Shown here: piece by piece, positions 8,594-16,580 of the stretch
How the letters are laid out: each line of letters begins with the position of its first letter
Position numbering within the stretch: the stretch's first letter is position 1
Assembly (NCBI RefSeq): GCF_027587025.1
Contig: NZ_JAPPTI010000009.1
Coordinates: 1-64,000 of the forward strand
Reading direction: 5' to 3'
Length of the DNA: 64,000 nucleotides
Origin: Vibrio sp. LaRot3
GTDB taxonomy: Bacteria > Pseudomonadota > Gammaproteobacteria > Enterobacterales > Vibrionaceae
Notes under the pieces: model-generated
The model's input: only the letters and a program-made list of their open reading frames with translations
Database searches by the model: none
What the model was told of the DNA's origin: nothing
Position numbers and translations under genes: made by a program

Positions 8594-10468
8594 ATGGACA
8601 TCACCGATTTCATTGACCTAGACACCATCTGTTTGGACCTAAAAACCACCAGCAAACAGGAGGTTTTCGAAGAGTTGGTTGATATGCTCAATAGCACCGG
8701 TAAGCTCGCCAACCGAACCTTGTTCTTAGACGCATTATGGCAGCGAGAATACATCGGTAACACCGGATTTGACGAAGGTATTGCGATTCCTCATGCCAAA
8801 AGCGCAACCGTCATTAAACCTTGTGTCGCAATAGGGATTAGCCAACAAGGCATCGATTATGGTTCAGAAACTGGCGAGTCTTCAGACGTCTTTATTATGC
8901 TCGCCTCGCCAGACAATAGCGATGAACATCATATTGAAGTACTAGCGCAAATGTCTAGCAAACTGGTTGAAGATGGCTTTGTTACAAAACTGAAGCTAGC
9001 CCAAAGCAAAGCTGAGGTGTTGGCACTATTTTCAAGCATGGAACCTGAACAACAACACTCACAAAGAGCACCAGAGCCCGAACAACCAAACTGTACTGCT
9101 CCATCCTACTGTTACCCTCTAAGAAGAATCAAAGAACACTTATTGTTTGGCACCTCACACATGATCCCGTTTGTGGTTGCGGGTGGTGTATTGCTTTCTC
9201 TCTCAGTGATGTTAAGCGGCCATGCGGGGTTGCCAGAATCAGGCTTACTTTCGGATATTGCAAAAATGGGCCAAGCGGGGCTAACGCTGTTTACCTTGGT
9301 ACTGGGCGGCTATATTGCTTACTCGATTGCCGATAAGCCGGGCTTAGCTCCGGGCATGATTGGCGCATGGATTACGGTTGAGCACTACGAGACAGGTTTT
9401 CTCGGCGCCATCATTGTAGGCTTTGTAGCCGGCTTTACCATTCAAGCCCTAAAACGAATCAAGCTACCTGATAGCATGACGGCCTTGAGTGCCATATTCA
9501 TCTACCCATTAATTGGCACGTTTATTACTTGTGGCGTAGTGATGTGGGGCATCGGTGCGCCTATCGCATACATCATGGAGCAGATGAACCTAATGCTTGC
9601 AGGGATGGCAGGCTCTGGCAAGGTTGTCCTTGGTAGTGTATTAGGCGCGATGACCGCCTTTGATATGGGAGGCCCTATCAACAAAATCGCCACACTGTTT
9701 GCTCAAACCCAAATCAATACTCAACCATGGTTAATGGGCGGTGTTGGCATTGCAATATGCACGCCCCCACTTGGTTTAGCGCTCGCGACTTTTCTCTCAC
9801 CTAAAAAATTTAACCGTGAAGAACGCGAAGCCGGCAAAGCGGCTGGCATCATGGGTATGATTGGTATCAGCGAGGGAGCCATTCCATTTGCTGCCAGTGA
9901 CCCAGCACGAGTATTACCTGCTGTGATTGCAGGCGGTATGGTAGGCAATGTGATTGGCTTTTCATTCAATGTGATTAACCACGCGCCATGGGGAGGCTGG
10001 ATTGTATTACCTGTGGTGGATGGTGTAGCAGGTTACATTATCGGTACACTAGCAGGCGCAATCACAACAGCTATTATCGTTATCTTATTGAAAAAGAATG
10101 TTGAACAAGCTGATAGCGCCGCCGATAACCTCACCATTGGCAATCAAATTACGGAAGAAGGCATCGCTGATGTACTTGCGGTAACCGCGTGCCCTTCTGG
10201 CGTTGCGCACACCTTCTTGGCGGCCCGATCATTAGAAAAAGCTGCCGCGCAACAAGGAATCAAAATAAAAGTTGAAACCCAAGGCGCAAATGGTATCTCC
10301 AACCGGATTACCGCCAAAGATATTGCTCACGCTAAGTTGGTGATCTTAGCGCACGATGTCGCAGTAAAAAACGCCTCACGCTTTGATTCAATCCAAGTGG
10401 TCGATGTAGAAACCAAAGATGCCATCTATTGCGCCAAAGAGTTAGTGTGTAAGGTTTATAATCGCTAA
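8594..10468 (+). CDS. PTS EIIABC, fructose/mannose type
   Basis: 624-residue fusion with all three PTS domains. EIIA covers residues 1-150 with His67 in GIAIPHAKS. EIIC covers ~175-490, with many membrane segments and GISEGAIPFAA. EIIB is at the C-terminus with phospho-Cys533 in CPSGVAHTF. This is the A-C-B order. It therefore needs only HPr as donor. EIIA is close to the stand-alone EIIA at 4266, and EIIC-EIIB to the EIICB at 2857, so the two systems look like a duplicated pair, one split and one fused. In V. cholerae the equivalent gene is, as I recall, a mannose transporter. Confidence 0.9.
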   Translation: MDITDFIDLDTICLDLKTTSKQEVFEELVDMLNSTGKLANRTLFLDALWQREYIGNTGFDEGIAIPHAKSATVIKPCVAIGISQQGIDYGSETGESSDVFIMLASPDNSDEHHIEVLAQMSSKLVEDGFVTKLKLAQSKAEVLALFSSMEPEQQHSQRAPEPEQPNCTAPSYCYPLRRIKEHLLFGTSHMIPFVVAGGVLLSLSVMLSGHAGLPESGLLSDIAKMGQAGLTLFTLVLGGYIAYSIADKPGLAPGMIGAWITVEHYETGFLGAIIVGFVAGFTIQALKRIKLPDSMTALSAIFIYPLIGTFITCGVVMWGIGAPIAYIMEQMNLMLAGMAGSGKVVLGSVLGAMTAFDMGGPINKIATLFAQTQINTQPWLMGGVGIAICTPPLGLALATFLSPKKFNREEREAGKAAGIMGMIGISEGAIPFAASDPARVLPAVIAGGMVGNVIGFSFNVINHAPWGGWIVLPVVDGVAGYIIGTLAGAITTAIIVILLKKNVEQADSAADNLTIGNQITEEGIADVLAVTACPSGVAHTFLAARSLEKAAAQQGIKIKVETQGANGISNRITAKDIAHAKLVILAHDVAVKNASRFDSIQVVDVETKDAIYCAKELVCKVYNR

Positions 10469-10509
10469 ATCATTAGACGAGTTCTTTATCGCTGTTTAAC
10501 CGAGTGTTG

Positions 10510-10536
10510 AAAAAGGGCGTTAGACCAACCTAACGC
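10510..10536 (-). terminator. Terminator of the ABC-F/methyltransferase operon
   Basis: Stem GCGTTAG/CTAACGC with a six-base loop; the minus strand continues CC then five T. It lies past the methyltransferase stop; on the plus strand it lacks a T run. Confidence 0.6.
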
Positions 10537-10567
10537 ACCTACTGTAAATTCGATTTCTTAAGCTCAA

Positions 10568-11380
10568 TTATCCCTTAGCAATCAAGATAAAGCTCATTGG
10601 TATTTCAATACCCGCCTCTTGGTTGCGATTGTGAGTTTCAGATATATCATGACTGTACTCGATAAATCGGGAAACATTATACCCCTGCTCTATCATTGCC
10701 ATCATAAGCTCTGAAATTGTCCATACAAACCAATACTGCGTTGTCGTCTCCATATCACTTTTACCTAAATAATCGAGCCCGGTTGTATCCTCATAGGGCT
10801 CATTTTTAAAATATGGCTCTATGATTTGTAATGGGTTAACTTCGGTATTGCCGTCAGTTGGCAACATTTCAGTAAATGGATGAATTTCATAAATAAATAT
10901 GGTTCCACTTGGCCTTAAAATACTCTTTACCTTGGCAAAAAAGACATCGATATCAGAAATCCACCCTAAAGCACCGGAAGTAATGTATACAACGTCAAAA
11001 CAAGAGTTGTAGTCACTTGGTATTTCATACACATCGGAACAAACATACTCACAACCATTGTTGGTAAGAATGGCCCTAGCTTGAGCCTCTTCAATAGCCA
11101 AATCACTGATATCAAAACCAACACAACGTCCTGCCCCCATGTTCTTCAACGACATCAATTCAATACCATTATTGCAGCACAAGTGGGCTATATCCTTACC
11201 TTTAAACCCAAGCTTGTTCCACTCTTCTAATTCAGGGCTCTTAATGACTGAATAAGAACTGTCTTGAAATGCATCATCCAGTTTAGCTTTGTTCGCTTTT
11301 TGATGTGCAGGCATTATTTGGTTCCAAGCTTTTCGGTTGGATTGAGTAAAATCTTGGATACTACGCTCATTATTTTTCAT
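10568..11380 (-). CDS. Class I SAM-dependent methyltransferase
   Basis: 270 residues with a Rossmann methyltransferase core. Motif I is degenerate (IAHLCCNNGIELMSL), followed by the acidic loop GFDISDLAIEEA, motif II region CEYVCSDVYEIP and FDVVYITSGALGWISD. This style is typical of small-molecule methyltransferases. The frame could start with TTG at 11392, but the ATG at 11380 has GGAA at good spacing. It begins 13 bases after the stop of the ABC-F gene and is probably co-transcribed, so a role in drug tolerance or detoxification is possible. Substrate unknown. Confidence 0.75.
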   Translation of the reverse strand: MKNNERSIQDFTQSNRKAWNQIMPAHQKANKAKLDDAFQDSSYSVIKSPELEEWNKLGFKGKDIAHLCCNNGIELMSLKNMGAGRCVGFDISDLAIEEAQARAILTNNGCEYVCSDVYEIPSDYNSCFDVVYITSGALGWISDIDVFFAKVKSILRPSGTIFIYEIHPFTEMLPTDGNTEVNPLQIIEPYFKNEPYEDTTGLDYLGKSDMETTTQYWFVWTISELMMAMIEQGYNVSRFIEYSHDISETHNRNQEAGIEIPMSFILIAKG

Positions 11381-11393
11381 AATTTGTTCCAAT

Positions 11394-13139
11394 TTATTGA
11401 AGATTCAATTGTGCAGCGATCTGTTCTATTTCTTGACGCCATTTTTCCTGCATCTTCGGTTTCTGACACTTAGGTTTACGCAGTAGATCTTCTTCGATCA
11501 AGGCTTCTAACTGATATAGCCTTTCCAATATGACCTCCTCCGATTCAATCTCGCTCAGTGGTTGAGGGATATTGGCATCTGCGAGTGCAAGACTCTGTTT
11601 GGCTACCGATTGCTCTGGCAATGAATCTATTTCTAAATACAGTTTTTCAAGGTCGTGCCACTCGGTTAGCTCACCGTTACTTATCAACCAAAACCGATTA
11701 CAGCTTCTTTCGATCAATTCTCGATCATGGCTCACTAGCAGTACCCCTCCTTCAAACTGATTAAGCGCATCACTTAGCTCATCCTTTCCTTCTATATCAA
11801 GGTGATTCGTTGGCTCATCAAGCATCAACAAGTGGTACTCTGCCAATGATAGTCCAAGCATTAATAATCTAGAGCGCTCGCCACCACTTAACTCATGTAC
11901 CCTTTGTGACTGCCTGCCATACTCAAAACCAGCACTTATTAGGGCGATTTTTCGCCTTTCTTCATTTAGGTCGGTAAAGCACTCAAGTGCCTCAATTAAA
12001 GTAGCATCATCATCTAACTGCTTTAGGCTTTGATCGTAAAAACCTAAACGGCAAAGAGGATGAAATTGAATACTATGATTATTCATCGCTTTGTCGTTAT
12101 AGCTCTGCCATAACATCTTTAGCATCGATGACTTACCACTCCCATTGCTGCCAACAATGGCAACTCGATCACCGCTCTTTAACTGCTGTGCCACTACCTG
12201 AACCAGTTTTGGAGCTTCAGGAGTAGGTCTAACCGCTAAATCTGAGCATGCAACCAATCGATCTGCCTTTAAGCACTCTCCATTTAATCTAAGCTGCCAA
12301 GGCGTGCCTGCTGTGAGCTCGGTCTTTGTTTCTTTTAAACGCTCAACCCGCCGCTCCATGTTTTTCGCTTTTCTAGCCAGGTCTTCGTTGTCATAAATTC
12401 GCCCCCAATTAGCTAGTCGTTTCGCGCTTTTCTCAATACGATCAATTTCTTTTTGTTCAGCTAAGTTTCTTTGTTTTGCTGCTTCGTCAACTCTTTGCAG
12501 TTCATTTAATGCTTGAGAACAAGGCAACTGAAAATAACTCAGAGTTTTATCCCTAAGTATCCAAGTACAGTTTGTCACTCTATTCAATAAACGCCTGTCA
12601 TGAGAGACAAGTACAAAGCTACCTTTCCAGTTAAGTAGAAATCGTTCTAACCATAATAAAGTAGGGAGATCGAGGTGATTACTGGGTTCATCAAGTAATA
12701 GTAGATCTGGCTGAGAAATCAGAGCTCTCGCTAATAGTAACCGTGTATGTTGCCCACCACTTAATGCGCTTGACGTTAAAAGCCAATCCGCAGGTGTAAA
12801 CCCCATATCCGAAAGAATTCGTTCAGCTCGCCATTGCTCGGGAATTTGTTCTTCTTTTGGAAGCTTTGCCGTTACCGCCTCGAGCATAGAGAGATTTACC
12901 AGTTTTTCTGGCAAATGTTGTTCTACTTGCTCCATCAAGCAGTGACTTGAAAGAGTGATATCTCCAGCATGTGGTTCTTTGCTACCAAAAAGCAGTTGTA
13001 ACAAGGTACTTTTACCGCATCCGTTATGGCCGACAAGGCCAATGCGGTCACCTTGTTTTAGGGTGAAAGAGAGTGCTTCAAATAAAGTTTTTGAAGGTGT
13101 ATTAAAGTCAATAGATTGGGCAGATAATAAGGTGCTCAT
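11394..13139 (-). CDS. ABC-F family ATPase (ribosome protection / antibiotic resistance type)
   Basis: 581 residues, two ABC domains without membrane segments. First Walker A GHNGCGKST (about 38-46), signature LSGGQ and Walker B LLLLDEPSNHLD. The linker between the domains is rich in Lys, Arg and Glu (KSAKRLANWGRIY..LARKAKNMERRVERLK), as in the P-site-reaching interdomain arm of ABC-F proteins. Second Walker A GSNGSGKSS, then ELSGGERSR and LLMLDEPTNHLD. A C-terminal charged tail follows. The ATG at 13139 is chosen over TTG at 13151. The long structured leader with its own peptide suggests antibiotic-inducible expression, known for resistance ABC-Fs. Housekeeping roles (EttA/Uup type) are less likely. 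Confidence 0.85.
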   Translation of the reverse strand: MSTLLSAQSIDFNTPSKTLFEALSFTLKQGDRIGLVGHNGCGKSTLLQLLFGSKEPHAGDITLSSHCLMEQVEQHLPEKLVNLSMLEAVTAKLPKEEQIPEQWRAERILSDMGFTPADWLLTSSALSGGQHTRLLLARALISQPDLLLLDEPSNHLDLPTLLWLERFLLNWKGSFVLVSHDRRLLNRVTNCTWILRDKTLSYFQLPCSQALNELQRVDEAAKQRNLAEQKEIDRIEKSAKRLANWGRIYDNEDLARKAKNMERRVERLKETKTELTAGTPWQLRLNGECLKADRLVACSDLAVRPTPEAPKLVQVVAQQLKSGDRVAIVGSNGSGKSSMLKMLWQSYNDKAMNNHSIQFHPLCRLGFYDQSLKQLDDDATLIEALECFTDLNEERRKIALISAGFEYGRQSQRVHELSGGERSRLLMLGLSLAEYHLLMLDEPTNHLDIEGKDELSDALNQFEGGVLLVSHDRELIERSCNRFWLISNGELTEWHDLEKLYLEIDSLPEQSVAKQSLALADANIPQPLSEIESEEVILERLYQLEALIEEDLLRKPKCQKPKMQEKWRQEIEQIAAQLNLQ

Positions 13140-13262
13140 ATGCTTACTCAAGTTTTAAGGCGCAAGACGCCTATCGTCAGAAATTTACTGACAATAACCT
13201 TGTAAGCTAGAGAGAAGAGACTCTAGTTAGTCTGTGTGATTTGCTACTTCGCTCAAGCTAGG
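13140..13262 (-). promoter_or_regulatory. Structured leader between leader peptide and ABC-F start
   Basis: The minus strand holds several potential hairpins: CTTGAGCG just after the leader stop can pair with CGCTCAAG inside the leader ORF; CTAGAG/CTCTAG; GTCAG/CTGAC; AGGCG/CGCCT; and GCTTAC pairing with GTAAGC, which overlaps the ABC-F ribosome binding site. CGCTCAAG could also pair with the CTTGAG next to that site. These are mutually exclusive folds, the layout expected of a translational or transcriptional attenuator. Read by eye only. Confidence 0.55.
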
Positions 13263-13343
13263 TTATCGCAGCGCAGGGCTGAAAAAACTTGAGCGAGCTT
13301 CGTAAGCAAAAACGTATGCAAAAAATAATGCACACTGGTTCAT
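13263..13343 (-). CDS. Leader peptide of the ABC-F operon, 26 residues
   Basis: A short ORF begins with ATG at 13343, preceded by the near-perfect Shine-Dalgarno TAAGGAGGT at a spacing of about six bases, much stronger than those of the following genes. It encodes 26 residues beginning MNQCALFF, rich in Phe, Ala and Tyr, and ends at TAA (13263-13265), 123 bases before the ABC-F start. Such strong-SD leader peptides upstream of ABC-F and methyltransferase resistance genes sense ribosome-targeting antibiotics by stalling. Confidence 0.7.
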   Translation of the reverse strand: MNQCALFFAYVFAYEARSSFFSPALR

Positions 13344-13380
13344 GGGTTACCTCCTTATTGTCTAGTGAGTGATGGTTTAC

Positions 13381-13408
13381 ATTTTATCAATTGGGGTTAA
13401 TAAGTCTA
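13381..13408 (-). promoter_or_regulatory. Possible promoter of the leader peptide/ABC-F operon
   Basis: On the minus strand TAGACT, 16 bases, TAAAAT. This would place the transcript start about 30 bases before the leader ATG. Confidence 0.4.
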
Positions 13409-13409
13409 C

Positions 13410-13547
13410 TTATAGAAATTTCACACCCATCAGTGTCATTCGCGGGGCGTCTTGCAACCCGTGAGCTTCGAGACTACCTCTAAGGGTTTTGAACGATAGT
13501 TCATGCCATGTACTCAAATGCGCTAATTCGGACTGTGACAACTTCAT
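13410..13547 (-). CDS. Possible 45-residue ORF upstream of the leader peptide
   Basis: Open frame starting MKLSQSELAH and ending LMGVKFL, 66 bases upstream of the leader peptide on the same strand. Its composition looks coding-like, but no convincing ribosome binding site precedes the ATG. It may be a real small gene, the remnant of a gene end, or chance. Confidence 0.3.
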   Translation of the reverse strand: MKLSQSELAHLSTWHELSFKTLRGSLEAHGLQDAPRMTLMGVKFL

Positions 13548-13896
13548 ATTTTTGATACGCTAAGAGCGCTCGCCAAACACTTTAACGAAACCATATACGT
13601 GTCAGAATACTCTGATTAACATTAATATGAGCAACCACTATACTTACCTCGCACACATTGGTTTTTCCGAAATTTGCGAGTTTTATCTGTAGGAAAATAA
13701 AAAATAAAATAAACCTATCTTTAATTTTTCAAACCTGTATAGTGGCCCTTGCTCTGACAAAGAGTTGTTTCAAGATAAAATATAAAGTAAGTTTTCCAGC
13801 GTCATCCTTAGCAAGTCTTCTCTGTATCTCCCTTAATTCTCTATCCTAAAATAATACCTATGTTCAGTGCACCTTAATTTTAATAAGGGGCATAGT
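13548..13896. other. AT-rich intergenic stretch
   Basis: No gene, RNA or clear repeat seen. Composition becomes markedly AT-rich to the right of ~13620, marking the start of the accessory stretch. Confidence 0.5.
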
Positions 13897-14049
13897 ATGT
13901 CTAATAAAATAATAAAAAAACCCAATCTTTCTAGTAAAAAGATAACTAAACACAACAACTTTTCAAATAATAAAAAAGACGAAATTAACAGCCTACTTCA
14001 GAGAATATCAAGTGGTCAACGTGGTGTGGTTTTGGAGATATCATATTGA
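13897..14049 (+). CDS. Small Lys/Asn-rich protein, 50 residues
   Basis: ATG at 13897 has AAGGGG about 10 bases upstream. The product is Lys/Asn/Ser-rich in its first half (MSNKIIKKPNLSSKKIT) and ends RGVVLEISY. A longer frame from 13867 has no ribosome binding site. The stop TGA overlaps a TTG that opens a second small frame. Function not recognised; a peptide precursor is conceivable, but no modification genes are nearby. Confidence 0.4.
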   Translation: MSNKIIKKPNLSSKKITKHNNFSNNKKDEINSLLQRISSGQRGVVLEISY

Positions 14050-14147
14050 AGAATAATGGCAGAAAGAAAATTAGGTTTAAACTAAAAAAAGGCAAATCAA
14101 ATAGCGGAACAGACACCTTAACGCACAGACTAGATTCTACGGCCTAA
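14046..14147 (+). CDS. Second small basic ORF overlapping the first
   Basis: 33-residue frame starting with TTG at 14046, which overlaps the TGA of the previous ORF (TTGA), in the -1 frame. Product is very basic at first (KNNGRKKIRFKLKKGK), then Ser/Thr-rich. It could be reached by translational coupling or -1 frameshifting, or the two frames could be a single gene broken by an indel. Confidence 0.3.
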   Translation: MKNNGRKKIRFKLKKGKSNSGTDTLTHRLDSTA

Positions 14148-14241
14148 TCATTGCACACAAAGTTGATTGAACCATATAGATAGCAATGAACAAATATAGC
14201 TGCATGAAGCAAAGCACCTTCATTGGCTTTTACACCTTACT

Positions 14242-14628
14242 TTGTCACACCCCCATTACTCAAATTTTGAGATTACTCGATCTATAAATTCGGCTAACTC
14301 ATTAAAAACACCTTTCATGCTTACAATGAACGGCATTGCCAATTGGCACTCTCTCATTTGCACGATGGCAATTATCGCAATTGGCTGTACGATGCTTCTA
14401 AGCAGTAGCCCTGCCAATGCCTTAGCGGACTTCAAAGAAAACGCAGGTATTGCTAGTGGCCTATACACTGCAACAACCTTCGGTGCTGGCGCACTTACCT
14501 CTGCGCTTTTCACCAAATTAGTGGACAGCACCAACCTAACTCAAGTGTCTTTGGTTTATGCGCTGAATGCCGCATTCGCTCTCATTATCTTTGCTGTAAA
14601 TAAAACCGTTAAGCAGGACGCTAAGTAG
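14242..14628 (+). pseudogene. Remnant of an MFS drug transporter (Bcr/CflA-like)
   Basis: Only the last ~100 residues resemble a transporter: three hydrophobic segments, with FKENAGIASGLYTATTFGAGALTSAL being like the region before the last two helices of Bcr/CflA-type efflux pumps. The first ~25 residues of the frame do not fit, and the N-terminal ~270 residues of the family (about 400) are missing. No ribosome binding site. Decayed gene, probably a relic of an insertion or deletion in this accessory stretch. Confidence 0.6.
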
Positions 14629-14674
14629 TGAGCCTCATGTGACACAAGGGGCTGTTTGTTTACAGCCCTCTATG

Positions 14675-15457
14675 CTAAATCAGTGCCTTTGCGTCCTTGA
14701 GTTGTGAAACCTGACGTAACAATGCTTCCGTAGCAGTATCGATTTTTTCAGGGTTCGTTTTGATGGAAAGAGCTTCTTTAGGTTTTTCATTTAAAAAATA
14801 AGCGATTCGCTCCGCATTGGCTCCTGATGGGTGCGGTAAACCACTTAGCACTTGGTTTGATTTAATCACGCCGCTTTGTACACAAAATTGAAGCGCCTCT
14901 TCAACCTTTGGCCCAAGAGGAACATAGATAGTGTCATCAGCGAAGTTTTCAAACTCCGTAAGTAAATGTGTTTCGAGCTGATTACGTAACACGGGGTTAG
15001 ACAACATTGAAGGTGTACCACTGTAATTCTTCCCTGCCTTAAATACAGGGTACCTTAGAGCAGATGTGTAGTGAACCAAATGACTGCTTTTGCCAAACAA
15101 TTCTGATGTCGTTGAAAGACCTAATACTTGATTAATACCGACAAAATCGAGTAAACGGATTAAGTTTGAACGCATTGGCCCACCAAAACTCGCCGTATTC
15201 TTCGCTGCAAGTTTGGCTTCCTCAATCGAAGCGCCGTTTTTAAGCTGTTTGGTTGCTTCTTCTAACGCCAAAACCGCTTGCTGAAACCCTGGGGTGATAC
15301 CACATATAACAATCTTTGCATTGGCATTAATGTAATCGAATGGTGCGTAGTACACTGAAATATTTCCCGATTGTTCAAGCAATAGGCTATTAGGTAACTC
15401 TTTGTTACCAATGCGAAGTTCAAGGGATTTAAGCGTATCCAAATAGTTTTCGAACAT
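14675..15457 (-). CDS. Uracil-DNA glycosylase superfamily-like protein
   Basis: 260 residues. VICGITPGFQQ matches the first UDG-superfamily motif (GxxPG water-activating loop), and LSGLPHPSGANAERI matches the second (HPS, the DNA-intercalating loop). Between them FGGPMRSNLIRLLDFVG fits the fold. Catalytic activity is uncertain because the family is broad. It may act in base excision repair, but its place in an accessory stretch leaves other roles (phage or element defence) open. Monocistronic on the minus strand. Confidence 0.65.
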   Translation of the reverse strand: MFENYLDTLKSLELRIGNKELPNSLLLEQSGNISVYYAPFDYINANAKIVICGITPGFQQAVLALEEATKQLKNGASIEEAKLAAKNTASFGGPMRSNLIRLLDFVGINQVLGLSTTSELFGKSSHLVHYTSALRYPVFKAGKNYSGTPSMLSNPVLRNQLETHLLTEFENFADDTIYVPLGPKVEEALQFCVQSGVIKSNQVLSGLPHPSGANAERIAYFLNEKPKEALSIKTNPEKIDTATEALLRQVSQLKDAKALI

Positions 15458-15593
15458 AATATTAATCTTTTAGAGAGTTGGGGTAAAAAGATAGAAAAAT
15501 TGAGTATGAATATAGATAGGCTCAACCTACAGCTTTAAACAGCAGGCTAACTGTCGCGCACTCATACTTTTACAAATAGTGAATATCGATGAA

Positions 15594-15782
15594 TTATTGA
15601 GATTTATTCTCTGTGTTTAACAGCGTTTCTGTTCTTCTACACTTTAACTCTTTTGCAAAATCTAGACCTAAGTTGATACGCCCTCTCCGTCGTTGAGGCT
15701 GAATTTTTATGGTCGCAACGATATTGTCATTTTCATCTAACAGAAGTACTGACTCATTCACTTTTCTCGAAATAGAAAGCAT
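15594..15782 (-). CDS. CsrA/RsmA-like RNA-binding protein, divergent
   Basis: 62 residues with the CsrA fold: MLSISRKVNESVLL corresponds to the first strands of CsrA, INLGLDFAKELKCRRTE to the RNA-binding strand and the conserved Arg-containing segment before helix 1. It is clearly diverged from the housekeeping CsrA of Vibrio. Begins four bases after the stop of the 233-residue gene, so translation is probably coupled. Such accessory CsrA copies occur in mobile elements, where they regulate element genes post-transcriptionally. Confidence 0.8.
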   Translation of the reverse strand: MLSISRKVNESVLLLDENDNIVATIKIQPQRRRGRINLGLDFAKELKCRRTETLLNTENKSQ

Positions 15783-15786
15783 ACGT

Positions 15787-16488
15787 TTAGCCCTCTACAT
15801 TTGATATTGATTGATAATCAAGACCACGAGTAGGAACGAATTTACGTTTTTTAAAAAGCTTAACTCTCGCCTCCTCAATAGGAATAATAGAATTATTGCC
15901 CTCTTTGATAACCTTGAGCGGGTTTGCTTTATTACAGATTTCATTTCTAACAGCACCCACATGGCTAAACCCCGCTAAGAGCGCATACTCTAACGTTGTT
16001 AAATCCGTCGGATGCGACAAAGGAAATAACGAATTTGCAGAAAACTCTTCTTCAATATCGATATTTAGATCGAGCTTTAATCTTGCTAAGACTTTATAGG
16101 CAAGCTGTTTACCCAATTGTTGTATTGCGAGATCCTCATTTCCGAACGTACCAGCGTGAACCAGAAAAGCATCACATAGGCTAGTCCACCTAAAAACTTG
16201 CATTAATGGGTCATGGTAGTGACCTGCTTTGATCTCATCATAGTTAAGTCCAAATTCAGCATACTCCCAAAGGAAAAACATGGTTTCTCCTAGGTATGAT
16301 TTTTTCACTGCTGCGACTTCTTCAACACTGTTATTCCAGTGGATAAACAGTTCATCAGGCCACTCACCTGTATTAGCGAGAGCTGCTGTTTGATTGATAC
16401 AAGTTAGTGTGTAGTGACTGTATTCGTTTAAGTCATCAAGACTGATTGAACTTAACAACTTCTCATTTTTGTTCGTAGATTTTTTCAT
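15787..16488 (-). CDS. Unknown protein with helix-turn-helix-like C-terminus
   Basis: 233 residues, not recognised. The N-terminal ~170 residues are mostly helical. The C-terminus, LEYALLAGFSHVGAVRNEI followed by IPIEEARVKLFKKRKFVPTR, resembles a small winged or helix-turn-helix DNA-binding domain. The frame extends to a TTG at 16509, but that would leave almost no 5' UTR; the ATG at 16488 is preferred, though it lacks a clear ribosome binding site. In operon with the CsrA-like gene, and divergent from the 114-residue gene through a large inverted repeat that could be its operator. Confidence 0.6.
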   Translation of the reverse strand: MKKSTNKNEKLLSSISLDDLNEYSHYTLTCINQTAALANTGEWPDELFIHWNNSVEEVAAVKKSYLGETMFFLWEYAEFGLNYDEIKAGHYHDPLMQVFRWTSLCDAFLVHAGTFGNEDLAIQQLGKQLAYKVLARLKLDLNIDIEEEFSANSLFPLSHPTDLTTLEYALLAGFSHVGAVRNEICNKANPLKVIKEGNNSIIPIEEARVKLFKKRKFVPTRGLDYQSISNVEG

Positions 16489-16507
16489 CAAAGTAGCGAA
16501 TCTAAAC

Positions 16508-16567
16508 AATTTATTACGTTGACAGCATCATAATTCTTTATTTATGATGTTGTCAACGTAATAAATT
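16508..16567. promoter_or_regulatory. Symmetrical divergent promoter within a 26-bp-arm inverted repeat
   Basis: Arms 16508-16533 and 16542-16567 are complementary with one mismatch. Each strand reads TTGACA, 18 bases, TATGAT: plus strand 16519-16524 and 16543-16548; minus strand 16551-16556 and 16527-16532. The two promoters are mirror images occupying the same DNA, firing towards the 114-residue gene and the HTH/CsrA operon. Confidence 0.75.
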
Positions 16568-16580
16568 AATGTAAAAACCG

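Noticed and set aside
13897..14147. Modified-peptide (RiPP) precursor
   Set aside because: No radical-SAM, lanthipeptide, YcaO or export genes next to the small ORFs; only the ORFs themselves are supported.
14242..14628. Intact small membrane protein
   Set aside because: The sequence aligns in style with the last helices of a 12-helix drug transporter, starts with TTG and lacks a ribosome binding site; treated as a remnant.
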